From the NCBI GenBank assembly GCA_016713235.1, contig JADJPN010000004.1:62001-126000 (forward strand): a stretch of DNA of 64,000 nucleotides, in the 5' to 3' direction. Numbering within the stretch: position 1 is the first letter of the stretch; each line of letters begins with the position of its first letter. The notes beneath the pieces are model-generated. The model was not told the DNA's origin, did no database searches, and saw only the letters and a program-made list of their open reading frames with translations. This DNA comes from Hyphomicrobiales bacterium. GTDB lineage: Bacteria; Pseudomonadota; Alphaproteobacteria; Rhizobiales; Xanthobacteraceae. Positions 60,365 through 64,000 of this stretch are shown here, one piece after another. Both the position numbers and the translations under genes were made by a program.

Positions 60365-60612
60365 TGTCTAGGCACGGGTCATGACGAAGTAAAGGCAAAG
60401 TCTGGGTCATTCGCACTGACGATGGATGAATGCGCATTCACACGGGAACGAAGTTGGCGACAGCTGATTAGAGGCTTGCTCTTCGCAGCGGGTTGGGATT
60501 TGCTTGCGATCGCGGCGAGGATAACGCGGGAAGTTCAAAGATTTTTTTTGGGCCAACCCGCGCCACATATCCGCTGCGGCGTGCTCTTATAAAGACACGT
60601 CAAGGAGACAGG

Positions 60613-61709
60613 ATGAAAAACCAGAGAGCAGATGCGCGCCTGTCGAGCGCGGGAAGCGGGCTATTCGCGCTTCTCGTCGCCGTTTGCGTGCTGTTCTCGG
60701 CGATCCCTGCCCCGGCGCAAAGCGAAATACGTATCCGCTTCAGCCTCGACCGGGCGATCGATGGCACCGCCGCTCCGCTCTTTCTGGCGATCGACAAGGG
60801 TTATTTCAAAGAGCAAGGCATCGATGTCGTGGTCGAGCCCGCCTCCACGCCGATGGAGGCCATCACGCGGCTTGCGCTCGCCAACGGCGCGGCCGAGCCG
60901 ACGCACGATCTGAGTATCGGCGACATCAACGCGCTGATCCGCTACCGCGACCAGAATCCGCCGACCGGAATTCAGGCGGTTTTCATCGTCTACGACAAGC
61001 CGACCTACGCGCTGATCGGGCGTAAAAGCCGGGGCGTACAGTTCGTGAAAGACACCGAGAACCGTAAGGTCGCGGCGCCGGCGGTGGATCCGGCTGCGCA
61101 GGTCTGGCCGCTGTTCGCCAAACTCAATGCGATTGATACGTCGAAGGTGACCATTCTGAACGTCGGCTTACAGGTGCGTGTGCCGATGCTGGTTTCCGGC
61201 GAGGTCGACGCGCTGCTCGGCAGCAACTTCGCGGCCTTCGCCGATCTGAAGGATCGCGGGGTTGCGGCAGACGATCTCGTTGTGTTCCTGATGGCGGATT
61301 ACGGCATCCAGCTTTATGGCAGCGCCATTCTTGCAAGTGCCCAGTTTCAGGCCGAGCAGCCCGAGGCAATCAAGGGCTTCCTGCGGGCCTATGTGCGGGC
61401 ACTGCGCGATACCGTGCAAAAACCCGAAGATGCGATCGAGCAGGTCCTGAAGCGGATGCAGGGCGCGCGCAAGGAAGTCGAACTGGAGCGGCTCAAGATC
61501 GTGGTCGAGAACAACATCAAGCCGTTCGATCCAAAGGCCGAGACCGTCGGGGCGTCGATCCGGTCCGTTCGCCGCCTCCTTCGAACAGCTCGGGCAGTTC
61601 TACACCTTCAAGAGCAAGCTCAAGCCAGAAGATATTTTCGACGCGGCCTTCTGCCGGCCCGCCGAAACCCGAGCCGCCCGCCAGCAGCCCAAAGAGAAAG
61701 AAGAAATAG
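60613..61709 (+). pseudogene. ABC transporter substrate-binding protein (NMT1/SsuA-like), frameshifted
   Basis: A periplasmic solute-binding protein for nitrate/taurine/thiamine-precursor-type transporters. It has a signal peptide (LFALLVAVCVLFSAIPAPA), then IRIRFSLDRAIDGTAAPLFL, GYFKEQGIDVVVEPASTPME and LVSGEVDALLGSNFAAFADL. After AETVGAS (about 61555) the reading frame becomes Arg-rich nonsense that ends at 61785. In a different frame the protein continues PFAASFEQLGQFYTFKSKLK. A further shift near 61655 gives a natural C-terminus, EPPASSPKRKKK, with TAG at 61707-61709. Restored length is about 365 residues. No permease or ATPase gene for it is adjacent. Confidence 0.75.
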
Positions 61710-61816
61710 CCGGCTCTTTTCCGGTCTTAGGCGTTATCTGCGGATTGGTCAGAATCACTCGTCCCGCCATAATCGGGCCTTCTAGGCCTCGCTAAAGAGC
61801 GCCGCTTGATCACGCC

Positions 61817-63901
61817 ATGATGAAATTTATCCGTCTTTACGCCCGCGTTCTCAGCTTGCTCGGCCCACAAGCAAAGCTCGGCTGGGGGCTTGCAATCGCA
61901 AACATTCTGCTCGCGGTGGCTGCTTTCGCGGAGCCGATCCTGTTCGGGCGGATCATCGACAATCTGATTTCGAGTCAGGCGAATAAAGTAACGCCGAGTG
62001 TCGAAACGCTCGGGCCGCTGCTTGCCGCGTGGGTAGGCTTCGGGCTCTTCACCATCGCCTCCGGCGTGCTGGTTGCTCTCTATGCCGATCGTCTCGCGCA
62101 TACGCGGCGCCTCGGCATCATTACCGGCTATTTCGAGCATGTGCTGCATCTGCCGCTCGCCTATCACGGCGGCACGCATTCCGGCCGACTGATGAAGGTG
62201 ATGTTGCAGGGCGCGGATGCACTCTGGGGCACCTGGCTTTCGTTCTTCCGCGAGCAATGCGTAGCGATCGTGTCGTTGCTCGTGCTGCTGCCGATCGCGA
62301 TCACGCTGAACTGGCGACTCGGCTTACTGCTCGTGATCCTGGTCGTTATTTTCGCGGCGCTGACGAGTTACGTCATCAACAAGACGATCACGATGCAGCA
62401 GACGGTCGAAGGCTTTCACAGCGACCTCGCATCGCGCGCGGCCGATGCGCTCGGCAATATTGCGTTGATTCAGAGTTATACGCGCACCGAAGCCGAAGTG
62501 ACCGGCATGCGCAGCGTCGTCGAGCGGCTGCTCGAGAAACAGCTCCCCGTGCTTTCCTGGTGGGCGCTCGTTTCGGTCGCAACGCGCGCGGCAACGACGA
62601 TCACCGTGCTTTCGATCTTCATTCTCGGTGTGTGGCTTTATACGCACGGGCTCACCACTATCGGCGAGATCGTGACCTTCGTGAACGTGGCCGCCCTCTT
62701 CATCGGCAAGCTCGAGCAGACCGCGAGCTTCGCCAATCGCCTCGTGACCGACGCGCCGCGCCTGCAGGAATTCTTCGAGGTGCTCGATTCCGCGCCGTCG
62801 GTGCGCGACAAGCCGAACGCCATCGAAATGCCGCGCCCGCGCGGGGCGGTCGATTTCGAGCATGTCTCGCTTTCCTATGACGGCAAGCGCGCGGCGGTCG
62901 ACGATATTTCGCTGCACGCCGATCCGGGCGAGACGATTGCGCTGGTCGGCGCGACCGGCGCCGGTAAATCCACCGCGCTTGCGATCATGCATCGCGCCTT
63001 CGATCCGCAGAAGGGCGTGGTCAAGATCGACGGCGTCGATATCCGCGACTACAAGCTCACCTCGTTGCGCAAGAATATCGGCGTGGTGTTTCAGGAAGCG
63101 CTCTTGTTCGACCGCTCGATCGAAGAGAACCTCAAGGTCGGCAAGCCCGACGCAACCGACGAAGAAGTCGACGATGCGCTACGCCGCGCGCAGGCCAAGG
63201 ATTTCATCGCGCGTCTGCCAGAGGGGCTTCAAACCAACGTAGGCGAGCGTGGCCGCTCGCTCTCGGGGGGCGAGCGTCAGCGTCTCGCGATCGCGCGTGC
63301 GCTTCTGAAGGATCCGCCGATTCTGGTGCTCGACGAGGCAACCAGCGCGCTCGATGCGGGTACGGAAACGCTGGTGCAGCAGGCGCTCGAAGAGGTGATG
63401 AAGGGCCGGACTACCTTCGTGATCGCGCATCGTCTCGCCACGATCCGCAATGCCGACCGCATTCTTGTTTTCCATGAAGGCAAGATCGTCGAGGGCGGCA
63501 CCTTCGACGAGCTGGTTGCGAAGAACGGACGCTTCACGCAGCTCGCGAAGGCCCAGTTCATGGTGCAGGAAGACGAAAGCCGCTGGCGCCGGAAGCGACC
63601 AAGTAATTTTTCGCCGTCAGCGCAGCCGCTCGAGAATCGAAACGTAATTCGCGACCGCGGCGCCGCCCATATTGAAGATGCCGCCGAGCGTCGCGTCCTT
63701 GATCTGCATCTCGTTCGCTTCGCCACGCAGCTGCATCGTGGTCATTGCGTGCATGGAAACGCCGGTTGCGCCGATAGGATGGCCCTTGGCTTTCAGGCCG
63801 CCAGACGGATTGACCGGCAGCTTGCCGGTTTTCTGCGTAATTCCTTCCGCCATCACGCGGGCGCCCTGACCGGGTTTCGCAACACGAAGGAAAGATCGTA
63901 G
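61817..63901 (+). CDS. ndvA: glucan exporter-type ABC transporter (NdvA-like), C-terminus altered
   Basis: A half-size exporter with six membrane helices fused to an ATPase. FAEPILFGRIIDNLI lies in TM2. Walker A is GATGAGKST, the signature LSGGERQRLAIARAL, Walker B ILVLDEATSALD, and the H-loop AHRLATIR. It resembles beta-(1,2)-glucan exporters of Rhizobiales (NdvA), about 596 residues. As read, the frame runs 99 codons too far, antisense to the thiolase. Adding one C to CC at about 63583 gives PLAPEATK and a stop TAA at 63604-63606, the expected end. The transporter core is intact, so function may be kept. Confidence 0.85.
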   Translation: MMKFIRLYARVLSLLGPQAKLGWGLAIANILLAVAAFAEPILFGRIIDNLISSQANKVTPSVETLGPLLAAWVGFGLFTIASGVLVALYADRLAHTRRLGIITGYFEHVLHLPLAYHGGTHSGRLMKVMLQGADALWGTWLSFFREQCVAIVSLLVLLPIAITLNWRLGLLLVILVVIFAALTSYVINKTITMQQTVEGFHSDLASRAADALGNIALIQSYTRTEAEVTGMRSVVERLLEKQLPVLSWWALVSVATRAATTITVLSIFILGVWLYTHGLTTIGEIVTFVNVAALFIGKLEQTASFANRLVTDAPRLQEFFEVLDSAPSVRDKPNAIEMPRPRGAVDFEHVSLSYDGKRAAVDDISLHADPGETIALVGATGAGKSTALAIMHRAFDPQKGVVKIDGVDIRDYKLTSLRKNIGVVFQEALLFDRSIEENLKVGKPDATDEEVDDALRRAQAKDFIARLPEGLQTNVGERGRSLSGGERQRLAIARALLKDPPILVLDEATSALDAGTETLVQQALEEVMKGRTTFVIAHRLATIRNADRILVFHEGKIVEGGTFDELVAKNGRFTQLAKAQFMVQEDESRWRRKRPSNFSPSAQPLENRNVIRDRGAAHIEDAAERRVLDLHLVRFATQLHRGHCVHGNAGCADRMALGFQAARRIDRQLAGFLRNSFRHHAGALTGFRNTKERS

Positions 63902-64000
63902 ATGCCCATGCCCGCTTCCGCGAGGGCGCGTTTCCACGCTTCGGCGCAGCCTTCGAACATAATGATGTCGCGCTTACTCATCGGCAGGAAGTCCTGCACA
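63617..64000 (-). pseudogene. acetyl-CoA acetyltransferase/thiolase family protein, partial, with internal deletion
   Basis: The 3' part of a gene entering from the right edge. Upstream of the break it reads QDFLPMSKRDIIMFEGCAEA and IYDLSFV; after it KPGQGARVMAEGITQKTGKL, GGLKAKGHPIGATGVS and NMGGAAVANYVSIL. These match SCP-x-like thiolases, where about 18 residues (the segment with His-Asp-Cys-Phe and following Ile-Ala-Glu) stand between the two blocks. Here the sequence jumps directly from TTCGTG to TTGCGAAACC (on the coding strand) at about 63882, losing about 55 bp and the frame. The missing segment includes a conserved active-site region. Confidence 0.75.

Overview
The window looks like chromosomal core sequence from an alphaproteobacterium of the Rhizobiales, closest in style to the Bradyrhizobiaceae/Xanthobacteraceae. 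It is GC-rich, with GTG and TTG starts and tightly packed operons. Lineage-typical neighbourhoods are present: rpmF-mtgA-polyprenyl synthase, phaR/phaAB, metX-metW, chorismate mutase-hisC-tyrC, TIGR02302-lysA-lptM-argH-tlpA, and the ethylmalonyl-CoA pathway genes ccr, ecm and mcd. I see no prophage, transposase, CRISPR array or rRNA. One tRNA (Leu, CAA) is present. No gene-free stretch exceeds 300 bp; the longest, at 56101-56358, is about 258 bp.

Left part (1-15 kb): the 5' part of a secreted thermonuclease-like gene; a chromate operon (rhodanese-ChrB fusion plus ChrA); a secreted protein of unknown function; a pair of ParA/MinD-like genes, the second without a P-loop; a four-gene operon for molybdenum hydroxylase maturation (XdhC N-type, LysE exporter, XdhC C-type, MoeA/MocA-like fusion); a secreted protein of unknown function; a patatin divergent from a Fur/Zur regulator; isoprenoid genes ispG and polyprenyl diphosphate synthase; mtgA; rpmF.

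Middle (15-31 kb): a PAS-GGDEF protein with a degenerate signature, the polyhydroxybutyrate genes phaR, phaA and phaB, a DMT transporter, gloB with a cupin gene, a methyltransferase, metX-metW, an aromatic and histidine biosynthesis block, a ChaC-like cyclotransferase, plsC and a YdcF protein.

Right part (31-64 kb): lysine and arginine biosynthesis, then a stretch rich in short-chain acyl-CoA metabolism. It holds 3-hydroxybutyryl-CoA dehydrogenase, etfAB, a cobalamin adenosyltransferase, methylsuccinyl-CoA dehydrogenase, crotonyl-CoA carboxylase/reductase and ethylmalonyl-CoA mutase. With phaAB upstream this makes a coherent route: acetyl-CoA to acetoacetyl-CoA to 3-hydroxybutyryl-CoA, then either storage as polyhydroxybutyrate or entry into the ethylmalonyl-CoA pathway for C2 assimilation. 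ETF would take electrons from Mcd, and the adenosyltransferase would supply the B12 cofactor of Ecm. The rest is a chemoreceptor, a GT87 glycosyltransferase, tandem Cys-rich secreted proteins, an AEC transporter, gluQRS, a DNA glycosylase, an esterase, an HNH nuclease, dsbB, membrane proteins, an ABC substrate-binding protein, an NdvA-type glucan exporter and a thiolase.

The most striking property of the window is uneven gene integrity. From 1 to about 31 kb every conserved gene I could read is intact. From 31 to 64 kb about a dozen conserved genes carry a single indel, a nonsense codon or a short deletion: TIGR02302, lysA, hbd, tspO, yihY, a Cys-rich secreted gene, gluQRS, the ABC substrate-binding gene, ndvA, a thiolase, and probably the zinc-ribbon/response-regulator fusion. 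Several lesions sit in homopolymers and hit genes expected to be needed, so consensus error is the leading explanation. Real decay cannot be excluded from sequence alone.
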